A stretch of 64,000 nt of DNA from Paracoccus saliphilus (GCA_003255745.1 KZ836061.1:305-64304), one strand, 5' to 3'. Shown: positions 25,258-33,877, counted from the first letter of the stretch. Notes: a model not told the origin generated them from the letters alone. Translations and numbers: made by a program.

Positions 25258-27026
25258 GGGCGCGCCTCGACATCGCGAAGCAGTTCGCCCTCGGCCGTGC
25301 CGCTGATCCCTGCGGCATTGGCCTCGTCCGTGTCGATATGCATCTCGGTGAAAGCTGCTGGGGAAACCCGTACCAGACAGCGCGCGAAGGTCAGGCCCCG
25401 TCCGTCCCGGCCCAGGACTTCGACATCCACAAGATCGGCGTCTTCCAGCCCCATCCGCGCCGCGTCCTGCGGGTTGGTGTGGATGTGCCGCGCCGCCACG
25501 ATCAGGCCGTCCGTGTCCAGTTGGCCCGCCGGGCCGATCAGGCGCACCCGCGGCGTCCCGTCCAGCTGGCCGCTGTCCCGCACGGGCGCGTCAATCCCCA
25601 AGGCAAAGCTGTCGGTGCGCGACACTTCGATCTGGCTCCGCGGTCGCAGCGGTCCGAGGATGGCCACGTGTTCCAGCCGCCCCTTGGGACCTTCGATGGC
25701 AATGCGCTCTGCCGCGACCCAGTTTCCCGGCTGCCGCAGCGGGGCCGCCTGCGTCAGGTGGTATCCCGGCCCGAACAGCGCCTCCACCGCTTGCGCCGAC
25801 AGGTGGACATGCCGGCCCGACACCGCGACCGGGATATGGATCGGCTTCACCGGCCTGCGTGCCAAGGTCTGCGCAACTTCGCGCGCGATCATCAGCTGTT
25901 CGGCCGTTTCCGTCACGATCACGCGGACGCGGCTGCCATAGGACTGGATCTGAGGTGCCGCACGGCCCTTCAGGTTGATGCCGGCATTGAGGTCGTGGTC
26001 CAGTTCCAGCCCCATGAAGCCCAGCCCGTCGCAGATCCGCCGTCGCATCGACGCCGAATTTTCCCCGATGCCGCCGGTAAAGACCAAGGCGTCCGCCCCG
26101 CCCATGGCCGCCGCATAGGCGCCCACGTATTTGCGCGCCCGGTAGGCATAAAGGTTGATGGCGGCCTGCGCATCGGCGTTGCCGACCGCCGCGCGATCTT
26201 CGACATCCCGCATGTCTGCGCTGCCGGTCAGGGCCTTCAGGCCACTGTCGTTGTACAGGGTATTCTCGATCTGCGGTATCGTCAGGCCAAGTTGCCGATG
26301 CAGGAAGCCGAAGGCCCCCGGATCGACATCTCCGGACCGGGTGCCCATTACCAGCCCCTCCAGCGGCGTCAGCCCCATCGAACTGTCGATGCTGATGCCG
26401 CGCTGAATGGCGCAGGCGCTGGCACCGTTGCCGAGGTGCAGGCTGATGATGCGCAGATCCGCCAGGGGCTGTCCGATTTCCTCGGCCGCGCGGTGGGCGA
26501 CATACTTGTGCGAAGTCCCGTGGAATCCGAACCGGCGTAGCCCCACCTGCCGCCAGCTTGTCGGAACGGCATATGTGGTGGCCCGGCCGGGATTGGTCAG
26601 GTGGAAGGCCGTGTCGAAGACGGCCACTTGCGGCAGATCCGGCCACAGTCCCCGCGCCAGCCGGACCGCCACCAGGTTGGCGGGATTGTGCAGCGGCGCC
26701 AACGGGGTCAGGGCCTCGATCGCGGCGATGGCCGCATCGTCCAAAAGCGCGGGCGCTGCAAAGCCCTGCCCTCCATGTGCGATCCTGTGGCCGACCGCCT
26801 GAAGTCCCGCCAGGCCACGGCGCCGAAGAACACCGGGAACCGCCGCGATGGCGGCCGCCAGGTCGGCATGCGGCGCATGGCCCTTTTCGCTGTCGGTGTC
26901 GTGAAATGCGTAATCACAGCCGCCGTCGCGAAAGCGATCGAAGCTGCCCTTGAACAGCTGCTTGTCGTTTTCGAAGATCCCGAACTTCAGGCTGGAGCTG
27001 CCCGCGTTGAAGACCAGAATTCTCAT
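25248..27026 (-). CDS. acetate kinase - PduL phosphotransacylase fusion
   Basis: Single 592-residue polypeptide joining two enzymes of the acetyl-CoA/acetate route. Residues 1-390 are acetate kinase: NAGSSSLKF at 7-15, GHRIAHGG at 79-86 (Arg81), FDTAFH at 137-142, FGFHGTSHKYV at 166-176, LHLGNGAS, GTRSGDVDPG (Arg230) and TGGIGENS (Glu322). Residues ~397-573 are a PduL-type phosphate acyltransferase with its metal-binding blocks SGRHVHLS (403-410), AARHIHTNPQDA (511-522) and EMHIDTDEANAAG (561-573). It would couple acyl-CoA plus phosphate to ATP plus acetate or propionate. AAGGA lies about 8 bases before ATG 27026. No microcompartment genes are nearby. Confidence 0.93.
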   Translation of the reverse strand: MRILVFNAGSSSLKFGIFENDKQLFKGSFDRFRDGGCDYAFHDTDSEKGHAPHADLAAAIAAVPGVLRRRGLAGLQAVGHRIAHGGQGFAAPALLDDAAIAAIEALTPLAPLHNPANLVAVRLARGLWPDLPQVAVFDTAFHLTNPGRATTYAVPTSWRQVGLRRFGFHGTSHKYVAHRAAEEIGQPLADLRIISLHLGNGASACAIQRGISIDSSMGLTPLEGLVMGTRSGDVDPGAFGFLHRQLGLTIPQIENTLYNDSGLKALTGSADMRDVEDRAAVGNADAQAAINLYAYRARKYVGAYAAAMGGADALVFTGGIGENSASMRRRICDGLGFMGLELDHDLNAGINLKGRAAPQIQSYGSRVRVIVTETAEQLMIAREVAQTLARRPVKPIHIPVAVSGRHVHLSAQAVEALFGPGYHLTQAAPLRQPGNWVAAERIAIEGPKGRLEHVAILGPLRPRSQIEVSRTDSFALGIDAPVRDSGQLDGTPRVRLIGPAGQLDTDGLIVAARHIHTNPQDAARMGLEDADLVDVEVLGRDGRGLTFARCLVRVSPAAFTEMHIDTDEANAAGISGTAEGELLRDVEARPTG

Positions 27027-27338
27027 CTCGTCATCCTTTCCCGCCGTGATGCGCACCTGTCAGGACCATGACGGACCGCACCGATATCGTACAGCCTTCC
27101 GAGCGCCCCGATGGTTCATGGGCAGGGCGGAAGAGGTCCGACGGCATCAGGGACACTGTGACGTTCCCGACAACGCGCCAGGTTCTCTGGCGCACGTCCG
27201 GCCTTGGCGAGACCTGAGGCGCGGGGGCTCCTTTGTTTATGGCGGACTGCCGGACTGCCGGGCCAGACGCGGCAGGATCTTCTGCCCGTGAAGCCGACCA
27301 TCTGACGGTTGCGTCAGCCCGCCAGCATCCTTGGAACC
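27027..27338. other. spacer upstream of the AckA-PduL gene
   Basis: 312 bp between two minus-strand genes. It is long enough for a separate promoter for the fusion gene. I see no coding signal or strong palindrome. Confidence 0.4.
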
Positions 27339-28358
27339 TTACCCGTCGCGCCGCGCGGTGCTGGCGCGGGGGATCAGCCGAAAGCCCAGATCAACCGAAC
27401 TGCCGCGGTCGGGTCCGACCCCGGCCAGCCGGCTGCGGATCAGCCCGACAGCCTGGCGGCCCATCGAAAAACGGTCTGTTGCCACCGAGGTCAGGGGCGG
27501 TTCGGCAGCGGACATCATTTCATGATCGTTGAAGCCGCAGATGCCAAGCTGCACCGGCACACGGATGTTGCGGCGCCGCGCCTCGAACAGCACGCCAAGG
27601 GCCAGGTCGTCGTTGTTGCACAGGACCGCGTCCGTCATCGGCCATCGCGCCAGCAGATCGGCCAGAAGGCGGCATCCCAGGCTGACGGACGAAGGCTCGG
27701 GTGTGGTGACGACCGGATCGTCGTCCAAGCCCGCGTCAGCCAGACAGGCGCGAAATCCGGCCAGGCGTCGCTGGCTGCGCGGGTCCATCTGCGCCCCAAG
27801 AAAGGCCGGCGCCCGATATCCCTGCGCCAGAAGATGCGCCGCCCCGGCACGGGCGCCCTGGAAATGGGACAGGCCCACCGCCAGGTCGATGGGCGCGGGT
27901 CCCACCTCCATGATCTGGACGACCGGGCAGTCGGCCCCCTCCAGCAGGCGGCGCGCGACCGGCGACTGGTCATGCCCGGCCACGATCAGGCCCGCCGGGC
28001 GCTGCGACAGGAAAACCCGGATCAGGTCCTCTTCGGTCGTGGGGGAATAGCGTGTCGTGCCAAGTTGCACCCCCAGTCCGCTGCCCTGCAACCCTTCGTC
28101 GATGCCGCGCATTACATCAGCAAAGACGTTGTTGCTGACCGAGGGGATGATGACCCCGATGATGTCGGTCCGCCCCGATGCCAAGGCCCGCGCCGCAGGG
28201 TTCGGGACATAGCCCAGTTCGTGGATCGCGCGATCGATCCGAGCCCGCGCCTCGACCGACACCTTGTCGGGATTGCGCAGCGCCCGAGACACCGTGATAG
28301 GGCTGACATCGGCGGCAAGGGCGACGTCAGAAAGGGTGATCTTGGGTGTTTTGTTCAT
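27339..28358 (-). CDS. gntR: LacI/GntR-type repressor of gluconate genes
   Basis: LacI-family repressor of 339 residues. The helix-turn-helix and hinge (ITLSDVALAADVSPITVSRA, NPAARALASGRTDIIGVIIP) are at the N-terminus; a periplasmic-binding-like effector domain follows (VVQIMEVGPAPIDLAVGLSH, CNNDDLALGVLFEARRR). IMEVGPAPIDLAVG and SHFQGARAGA are typical of the gluconate repressor GntR subgroup. It is divergent from gluconokinase and a TRAP transporter; the 100-bp spacer contains a perfect 16-bp palindrome over the opposing promoter. Gluconate or gluconate-6-phosphate is the likely inducer. Confidence 0.88.
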   Translation of the reverse strand: MNKTPKITLSDVALAADVSPITVSRALRNPDKVSVEARARIDRAIHELGYVPNPAARALASGRTDIIGVIIPSVSNNVFADVMRGIDEGLQGSGLGVQLGTTRYSPTTEEDLIRVFLSQRPAGLIVAGHDQSPVARRLLEGADCPVVQIMEVGPAPIDLAVGLSHFQGARAGAAHLLAQGYRAPAFLGAQMDPRSQRRLAGFRACLADAGLDDDPVVTTPEPSSVSLGCRLLADLLARWPMTDAVLCNNDDLALGVLFEARRRNIRVPVQLGICGFNDHEMMSAAEPPLTSVATDRFSMGRQAVGLIRSRLAGVGPDRGSSVDLGFRLIPRASTARRDG

Positions 28359-28400
28359 GATTTTGACAAACTACCTGTTCCAGAGCGGAAATAAAGAGGC

Positions 28401-28430
28401 TTGACGCATGACAGCGCTGTCATTCATGAT
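28401..28430 (+). promoter_or_regulatory. gntK promoter with embedded LacI-type operator
   Basis: A perfect palindrome ATGACAGCGCTGTCAT covers 28408-28423. TTGACG (28401-28406) just before it and CATGAT (28425-28430) just after it read as -35 and -10 elements with an 18-base spacer, so the operator fills the spacer. The layout resembles GntR operators of enteric bacteria (ATGTTACCGGTAACAT type). Repressor binding would directly block RNA polymerase. Confidence 0.72.
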
Positions 28431-28458
28431 TGCGCCGTCATCTGAGGGGGGAGACAAT

Positions 28459-28989
28459 ATGCACACGCGGCCGATCCTGGTCATGGGCATCTGCGGCACC
28501 GGCAAGTCGACGGTGGCCCGCGGTATTGCCGACCGCATCGGCGGCTGCTTTATCGAGGCGGACCTGTTTCACGATCAGGCCAGTGTGGCCCGAATGCGTG
28601 CCGGGCAACCCTTGACCGACGACATGCGGTGGGGCTGGCTGGACAGGTTGGGCGCGGCGCTTGCCGCGGCGCCGCGGCGCGGGGTGCTGGCCTGCTCGGC
28701 CCTGGGGGTTGCGCATCGCGATCGCCTGCGTGCGACTGCCGGGCCGTTGGACATCGTGTTCCTGCATGGCGAGCGCAGCCTGATCGAGGCGCGGATGAAC
28801 GCACGCCAGGGCCACTACATGCCGGCAAGCCTGATCGACAGCCAGCTTGAGGCGCTGCAGCCGCCTGACCCCGCGGCCGAGGGTGCCCTGTGGATCAGCG
28901 TCGCGTTGCCCCCCGAACAGATCATCGACCATGCGACCGAGACCTTTGCCTCGTCGCCACGTTTTTCAACCGGAGGAGAGACCCAATGA
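28459..28989 (+). CDS. gntK: gluconokinase
   Basis: Phosphorylates D-gluconate to 6-phosphogluconate for the Entner-Doudoroff or pentose phosphate route. It has 176 residues, the usual GntK size. The P-loop is MGICGTGKSTVA (residues 9-20); FIEADLFHD, the GWLDRL region, LACSALGVAHRDRLR and LHGERSLIEARMNARQGHYM (typical GntK substrate/lid segment) follow. ATG 28459 has a GGGGGAGA ribosome site. Its TGA overlaps the ATG of the TRAP receptor gene, so kinase and transporter are translationally coupled. Repression by the divergent LacI-family protein is expected. Confidence 0.93.
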   Translation: MHTRPILVMGICGTGKSTVARGIADRIGGCFIEADLFHDQASVARMRAGQPLTDDMRWGWLDRLGAALAAAPRRGVLACSALGVAHRDRLRATAGPLDIVFLHGERSLIEARMNARQGHYMPASLIDSQLEALQPPDPAAEGALWISVALPPEQIIDHATETFASSPRFSTGGETQ

Positions 28990-30008
28990 CCAACCTGACC
29001 CGCCGCAGCCTGCTGGCCGCCACGGCCGTTCTTGCACTGGCCGCACCTGGCTTGGCGCAAGAGCACAGCTTCCGCTTCCAGTCCTCGGACCCGTCCGGCA
29101 ACCCGAACTTTGTCCTGCAGCAGGGATGGGCCGCCGACGTGGCCGAAAAGTCGGGCGGTCGCATCGCCATCAACCTTTTGCCGGTGGAATCGATCGTCGC
29201 GCATAATGAAACGCAGGACGCCATCGCCACCGGCATTTTGGACGGGCACGTCACCGACCTTTCCTATTTCTCGGGCAAGGACCCGGCCTTCGGCCTGATG
29301 GGCAACCCGGTTGGCGCTTGGTCGAACCCGGAACAGATGCTGGACTTCGTCGAGAACGGCGGCGGCTCCGAATTGCTGAACGAGATCATGAACCCCTATG
29401 GCCTGCAGTTCATCGGTGCCACGACACCGGGGCTGGAGGCGCTGGTCAGTGCCGTGCCGCTTGACAGCGTGGAGGACCTGCAGGGCGTCAAGATCCGCGC
29501 ACCGGAAGGCCTGGTGCAGTCGGTCTTTGCGGCCGCCGGCGCGTCGCCCGTCAACCTGCCAGGGTCAGAAGTGTTCACGTCGCTTGACAAGAAGGTCATC
29601 GACGCTGCTGACTATACGGTGTTTTCGACCAACCAGGCACAGGGCCTGAACGAGATCGCACCGCATCCCGTCTACCCGGGATTCCATTCGATGCCCTTGG
29701 TCGAGATTTCGATGAACAAGGACAAGTGGGACGCGCTGCCCGAGGACCTTCAGCAGGTGATGACGCAGTCGGTCCGCGACTTTGCCCGCGTCCAGGTTGC
29801 GGCATTGGCCGAGGCCGACGAGGCGGCTGTGGAAAAGGCGCGTGAGAGCGGCACGATCACCATTCACGATTGGTCCGACGAAGAGCGTGCCAAGTTCCGC
29901 AAGATTGCACAGGGCGAATGGGAAAAGGTCGCCAGCCAGTCGCCGGCCGCGCAGCGCGTTTATGATGCGCTGACGGCCTATCTCACCGAAAAAGGCTTGG
30001 TGCAGTAA
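28986..30008 (+). CDS. TRAP transporter solute receptor (DctP family)
   Basis: Periplasmic receptor of 340 residues with a Tat-like signal peptide (NLTRRSLLAATAVLALAAPG) cleaved near LAQE. The mature part has the DctP pattern, including the Arg-containing ligand site (VKIRAPEGLVQSVFAAAGAS) and PGSEVFTSLDKKVIDAAD. ATG 28986 overlaps the gntK stop. Gluconate is the probable ligand, inferred from gntK and the gluconate-type repressor. A 9-bp hairpin lies between this gene and the permease genes. Confidence 0.9.
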   Translation: MTNLTRRSLLAATAVLALAAPGLAQEHSFRFQSSDPSGNPNFVLQQGWAADVAEKSGGRIAINLLPVESIVAHNETQDAIATGILDGHVTDLSYFSGKDPAFGLMGNPVGAWSNPEQMLDFVENGGGSELLNEIMNPYGLQFIGATTPGLEALVSAVPLDSVEDLQGVKIRAPEGLVQSVFAAAGASPVNLPGSEVFTSLDKKVIDAADYTVFSTNQAQGLNEIAPHPVYPGFHSMPLVEISMNKDKWDALPEDLQQVMTQSVRDFARVQVAALAEADEAAVEKARESGTITIHDWSDEERAKFRKIAQGEWEKVASQSPAAQRVYDALTAYLTEKGLVQ

Positions 30009-30018
30009 GCACCGCCAG

Positions 30019-30041
30019 ACCGGGCGCCCGGTGCGCCCGGT
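30019..30041 (+). terminator. hairpin between TRAP receptor and permease genes
   Basis: ACCGGGCGC / GCGCCCGGT with a 5-base loop, 10 bases after the receptor stop and without a T-run. The position matches the hairpin in the tct operon. Confidence 0.6.
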
Positions 30042-30059
30042 TCATCAAGGGGGGGAACC

Positions 30060-30614
30060 ATGGACGCACCTGAAGTCATGCCGCGCGAGGAACATCATGC
30101 CGTGCCGGAGTCGGGAGGCTTGGGCCGCTGGATCGACCGGCTGGCCCTGATCCCGGCCTTTGGGCTGGTCCTGGCCATGCTGATCTTGATCCAGGAGGTC
30201 ATCCTGCGCTATGTCTTCGGCCGTCCGACGAACTGGGCGCACGAGACGACCGTCTTTCTTTGCGCCATTTCGTTCGTCTATGGCGGGTTGCTGTGCACGG
30301 CACGGGACCGCCATATTCGCGTCGTGCTGCTCTATGACATGCTGCCGCCCGGTCCCCGCCGGATGGCCGACATCGTGATCTCGGCCATCTGCGCATTGTC
30401 CTCGGGCGCCTTTGCCTGGGCCGCCTGGCAGATGGTCAAACGCGCAGCGTGGCGTCCCGATGGCAGCTTTCATCTGGAAACGTCGGGCAGCGCATGGAAC
30501 CCTGCCTTTCCCGGCATCCTCAAGATCCTGCTGATGGTGGCCTTGGGGGTCATGGCGCTTCAGTTCCTGATCCTGGCCATCAACTACGCCCGCGGGCCGA
30601 AGGGGGCGAACTGA
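30060..30614 (+). CDS. TRAP transporter small permease (DctQ family)
   Basis: Small membrane subunit of 184 residues with four predicted helices (about 30-50, 65-83, 105-125 and 150-172). EVILRYVFGRPTNWAHE and the FVYGGLLCTARDRHIRV segment are the DctQ signature. A purine-rich AAGGGGGGA precedes ATG 30060. Its stop overlaps the ATG of the large permease (CTGATGG), so the two are coupled. It pairs with DctM in the inner membrane. Confidence 0.9.
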   Translation: MDAPEVMPREEHHAVPESGGLGRWIDRLALIPAFGLVLAMLILIQEVILRYVFGRPTNWAHETTVFLCAISFVYGGLLCTARDRHIRVVLLYDMLPPGPRRMADIVISAICALSSGAFAWAAWQMVKRAAWRPDGSFHLETSGSAWNPAFPGILKILLMVALGVMALQFLILAINYARGPKGAN

Positions 30615-31930
30615 TGGAAGTTTTCGGATCGCTGCAGGCACTGGGGATCGAAACCGGGACCCTGGTCCTGTTCGCCATGCTGCTGGGCCTTCTGGTCACC
30701 GGCATCCCGCTGGCCTTTGTAACGCTGCTGGTCACGCTGATCTTCGCGCTTGGCTGGTTCGGCCCGAACGTGGTGCCGCTGATCACCAGTCGCGTCTATT
30801 CCTTTGTTTCCAGCTTTGTCTTTGTTTCGGTGCCGATGTTCGTGCTGATGGCGGCGATCCTGGACCGCAGCGGCATCGCCCGCGACCTGTTCGAGGCGAT
30901 GCGCCTGATCGGCGGCCGCATCCGGGGGGGCGTGGCCGTCCAGACCATCTTCGTGGCCGTGATCCTGGCTGCCATGTCCGGCATCATCGGCGGAGAGGTC
31001 GTGCTGCTGGGCCTGATCGCCCTGCCGCAGATGCTGGCGCAGGGATACGACCGCAAGCTGGCGATCGGCGTCGTTTGCGCGGGCGGCAGCCTGGGAACGA
31101 TGGTGCCGCCGTCGATCGTGCTGATCATCTATGGGCTTACGGCCAACGTGTCGATCGGCGACCTGTTCACGGCAGCCTTCGTTCCCGGCTTCATGCTGGC
31201 GCTGCTTTATGTGCTCTATGTGCTGCTGCGGGCCTGGCTGACGCCCGATGACGTGCCGCCGGCGGTCACCGCGCACGTTCCCCATGCGGAAAAGCTGCGC
31301 CTGATGAAGGGGCTGTTCCTGCCCATCCTGGTGGTGGTGATGGTCCTGGGTTCGATCTATGGCGGCATTGCCTCGGTCACCGAGGCCAGCGCGGTCGGAG
31401 TGGCGGGGGTCCTGCTGTCGACGGTCATCCGCGGAGAGTTCAGCTGGGATCTGCTGAAGGGAGCTGCGATGCAGACCCTTCAGACCGTCGGCATGATTGT
31501 CTGGATCGGCATCGGAGCCTCGGCCCTGGTCGGCGTCTTCAACCTGATGGGCGGCATCAGCTTTGTTTCGCAACTGATCACGGGGATCAGCGAAAACCCG
31601 ACCGTGATCATCCTGTTCATGATGGCGATCCTGTTTGTCCTGGGGATGTTCCTGGACTGGGTCGGGATCGCGCTGCTGACCATGCCCATCTTCGTGCCGA
31701 TTATCGTCTCTCTTGGCTATGATCCGGTATGGTTCGGCGTGCTGTTCGCCATGAACATGCAGGTCAGCTTCCTATCGCCCCCCTTCGGACCGGCCGCCTT
31801 CTATCTGAAGTCGGTAACGCCCCCCGACATTTCTCTGGGCGAGATCTTTCGCGCGCTGCTGCCGTTCATCGGGTTGCAGATCATCGCGGTGGGGCTGCTG
31901 ATCCTCTTTCCTGCCATTGCGATCTACTGA
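30614..31930 (+). CDS. TRAP transporter large permease (DctM family)
   Basis: Sodium-driven transport subunit of 438 residues with about 12 hydrophobic segments. Typical DctM blocks are present: VSVPMFVLMAAILDRSGIA, AAMSGIIGGEVVLLGLIALP, AGGSLGTMVPPSIVLIIYG, TEASAVGVAG and the C-terminal VSFLSPPFGPAAFYLKSV. It works with the DctQ subunit and the periplasmic receptor encoded just upstream to import the predicted sugar acid. A perfect 14-bp hairpin after the stop closes the gluconate operon. Confidence 0.93.
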   Translation: MEVFGSLQALGIETGTLVLFAMLLGLLVTGIPLAFVTLLVTLIFALGWFGPNVVPLITSRVYSFVSSFVFVSVPMFVLMAAILDRSGIARDLFEAMRLIGGRIRGGVAVQTIFVAVILAAMSGIIGGEVVLLGLIALPQMLAQGYDRKLAIGVVCAGGSLGTMVPPSIVLIIYGLTANVSIGDLFTAAFVPGFMLALLYVLYVLLRAWLTPDDVPPAVTAHVPHAEKLRLMKGLFLPILVVVMVLGSIYGGIASVTEASAVGVAGVLLSTVIRGEFSWDLLKGAAMQTLQTVGMIVWIGIGASALVGVFNLMGGISFVSQLITGISENPTVIILFMMAILFVLGMFLDWVGIALLTMPIFVPIIVSLGYDPVWFGVLFAMNMQVSFLSPPFGPAAFYLKSVTPPDISLGEIFRALLPFIGLQIIAVGLLILFPAIAIY

Positions 31931-31953
31931 CGGTCCGTCTTGGGGATAATCCT

Positions 31954-31986
31954 GCCGCCGCCGCACAACCTGTGTGCGGCGGCGGC
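31954..31986 (+). terminator. 14-bp hairpin after the TRAP operon
   Basis: Perfect GCCGCCGCCGCACA / TGTGCGGCGGCGGC repeat with a 5-base loop, 23 bases after the DctM stop. Very stable although no T-run follows. Confidence 0.65.
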
Positions 31987-32041
31987 TATGCCCATCCGGT
32001 GCGGGACGCGCTAAAATTGGGCAACAAGGAGCCCCAAGTCG

Positions 32042-33196
32042 ATGCGTCGAAACACCCTCGAAAGCTATGGCAGCGTAGCGCGGACCCTGCACTGGTTGAC
32101 GGCGCTGATCATCGTGACGAACATTTCCCTGGGCTTGCTGGCCGTCAGGGTTCCGCTGGACCAGATGCAGACCAAGGTCCAGCTTTTCTCGCTGCACAAG
32201 ACGCTTGGAATCGCTGCCTTCGCGGTGGCGCTGGCGCGCATCCTTTGGGCGCTGACGCAACAGCGTCCCGTGCCCCTGCATCCCGAACGGCGGGCTGAAA
32301 CCTTTTTGGCCGAAAGCGTGCATTGGATCCTGTATGCGGCCATGCTTCTGGTGCCGCTGACCGGCTGGATCGAACATGCCGCGACCGAAGGATACGCCCC
32401 GATCCTGTGGCCCTTGGGGCAGGGGCTTCCGCTGGTTCCCAAGTCACCCGCGCTGGCACTGACAATGGCGCATGTGCACCATATCTTTGCCTGGCTGCTG
32501 ATGGGCGCCATCGCTTTGCATGTTCTGGGGGCGCTGAAGCATGCATTGGTGGACCGCGACGAGGTGCTGGGCCGGATGCTGCGCGGCAAGGCCGCGGGCG
32601 GGGCGGGCGCGTCCCATCATGTGCTGCCGGCGGTGGCGGCGCTGGCCATATTCCTGGCTGGGGGCGGGTATGCGGTCACGACCAAGCCGGTGGCGGAACA
32701 GGCCGCGCCGGCGCTGCAACAGGCCGCATCGGACTGGCAGGTGACCCAGGGCGAGCTTGGCTTCACGGTCGCCCAGATGGGCGCGCAGGTTCAGGGCAGT
32801 TTCGCCGACTGGACTGCGGCCATTGCCTTTGACCCGCAGACAGGTGCCGGCGACGTCGTGGTGACCATCAACATGAACAGCGTCACCATCGGCACCGTCA
32901 CGGAACAGGCCAAGTCAGCCGATTTCTTTGACGTGGGCAACAACCCGACGGCGACCTTCACCGCGCCCATCCGCCCCGAAGGCAACGGCTATGTGGCCGA
33001 AGGCACGCTGTCGCTGAAAGGGCAGCAGATGCCGGTTGTTCTGCCCTTTTCTTTGCGGATCCAGGACAGCATCGCCACCATGACGGGGCAGACGCGGCTG
33101 GACCGCCGTGACTGGAAGGTGGGTGAGAGCTATGCCGACGAAGCGACGGTGGGATTTGACGTCACGTTGTCCGTCTCGCTGACCGCGCAGCGCTGA
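32042..33196 (+). CDS. cytochrome b561 - YceI fusion protein
   Basis: Protein of 384 residues. Residues 1-190 form a di-haem cytochrome b561 with candidate ligands His17 (RTLHWLT), His52 (SLHKTLG), His146/147 and His160 (LHVLGALKH). A further hydrophobic helix at ~197-212 leads to a YceI-like lipocalin domain (about 230-384) in the periplasm: LGFTVAQMGAQVQGSFADW, SADFFDVGNNPTATF, LSLKGQQMPVVLPF. YceI folds bind isoprenoids, so electron transfer between membrane quinone and a bound isoprenoid is plausible. AAGGAG precedes ATG 32042. A stand-alone YceI gene follows. Confidence 0.9.
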   Translation: MRRNTLESYGSVARTLHWLTALIIVTNISLGLLAVRVPLDQMQTKVQLFSLHKTLGIAAFAVALARILWALTQQRPVPLHPERRAETFLAESVHWILYAAMLLVPLTGWIEHAATEGYAPILWPLGQGLPLVPKSPALALTMAHVHHIFAWLLMGAIALHVLGALKHALVDRDEVLGRMLRGKAAGGAGASHHVLPAVAALAIFLAGGGYAVTTKPVAEQAAPALQQAASDWQVTQGELGFTVAQMGAQVQGSFADWTAAIAFDPQTGAGDVVVTINMNSVTIGTVTEQAKSADFFDVGNNPTATFTAPIRPEGNGYVAEGTLSLKGQQMPVVLPFSLRIQDSIATMTGQTRLDRRDWKVGESYADEATVGFDVTLSVSLTAQR

Positions 33197-33298
33197 TCGC
33201 GGCACTGTGCGCATTCCCGCAGGTCATGTTCGCCCATCGCTAGTTGTTCATCCGGGTGTTTTCCTGGATCTTTGCCACACAAAGCACAGGAGTTTTCC

Positions 33299-33877
33299 AT
33301 GTTCAAGACCACTGCCCTGACGGCCGTTTTCGCCCTTTCTGCCGGTGCCGCTCTGGCCGCACCCGAGGCCTATACATTCGACACATCGCACAGCCAGGTC
33401 GTGTTCAACTACAACCACCTGGGCTTCTCGACCACGTCGGGGATGTTCAGCGGTATCGAAGGCACGATTCAGTTCGATGCCGAAAATCCGGCCGAATCTT
33501 CGGTTGAAGCCACCTTTCCTGTGTCGTCGCTGATGACCGGCGACAAGGGCCGTGACGAGCATTTCCTGTCGCCCGACTTCTTCGGCAGCGAAGCAGCGGC
33601 TCCCACCGTCACCTTTGCCTCCAAGTCGATCGAGGTGACGGGCGAAGACACCGCGCTGATCACCGGCGACCTGACGCTGAACGGCGTGACAAAAGAAGTT
33701 GTGCTGGACACCGTGTTGAACCAGCAGGGCAACCACCCGATGGAAAACAAGCCGTGGCTGGGCTTTGATGCCACGACCACGCTGACCCGCAGCGACTTCA
33801 ATCTCGGCATGTTCGCCCCGGCAGTCTCGGACGAGGTCGAGGTCGAGATCTCGGTTGAAGCGATGAAGGCGGAATAA
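33299..33877 (+). CDS. periplasmic YceI-family protein
   Basis: Lipocalin-like YceI protein of 192 residues. The signal peptide ends at AALA; the mature sequence has the family pattern: YTFDTSHSQVVFNYNHLGFS, GTIQFDAENP, DEHFLSPDFFGSEAAPTV-like block and LTLNGVTKEVVLD. AGGAG sits 6 bases before ATG 33299. These proteins bind polyisoprenoid or amphiphilic ligands in the periplasm and are often acid- or osmotic-stress induced. It lies 102 bases after the cytochrome b561-YceI fusion, so the two probably work on the same ligand or redox path. A strong terminator follows. Confidence 0.92.
   Translation: MFKTTALTAVFALSAGAALAAPEAYTFDTSHSQVVFNYNHLGFSTTSGMFSGIEGTIQFDAENPAESSVEATFPVSSLMTGDKGRDEHFLSPDFFGSEAAAPTVTFASKSIEVTGEDTALITGDLTLNGVTKEVVLDTVLNQQGNHPMENKPWLGFDATTTLTRSDFNLGMFAPAVSDEVEVEISVEAMKAE

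Noticed and set aside
23967-26540. Plus-strand open frame of 857 codons across the GH13 and ackA-pduL genes
   Set aside because: It runs antisense to two well-supported genes and crosses their intergenic region; no family-like sequence.
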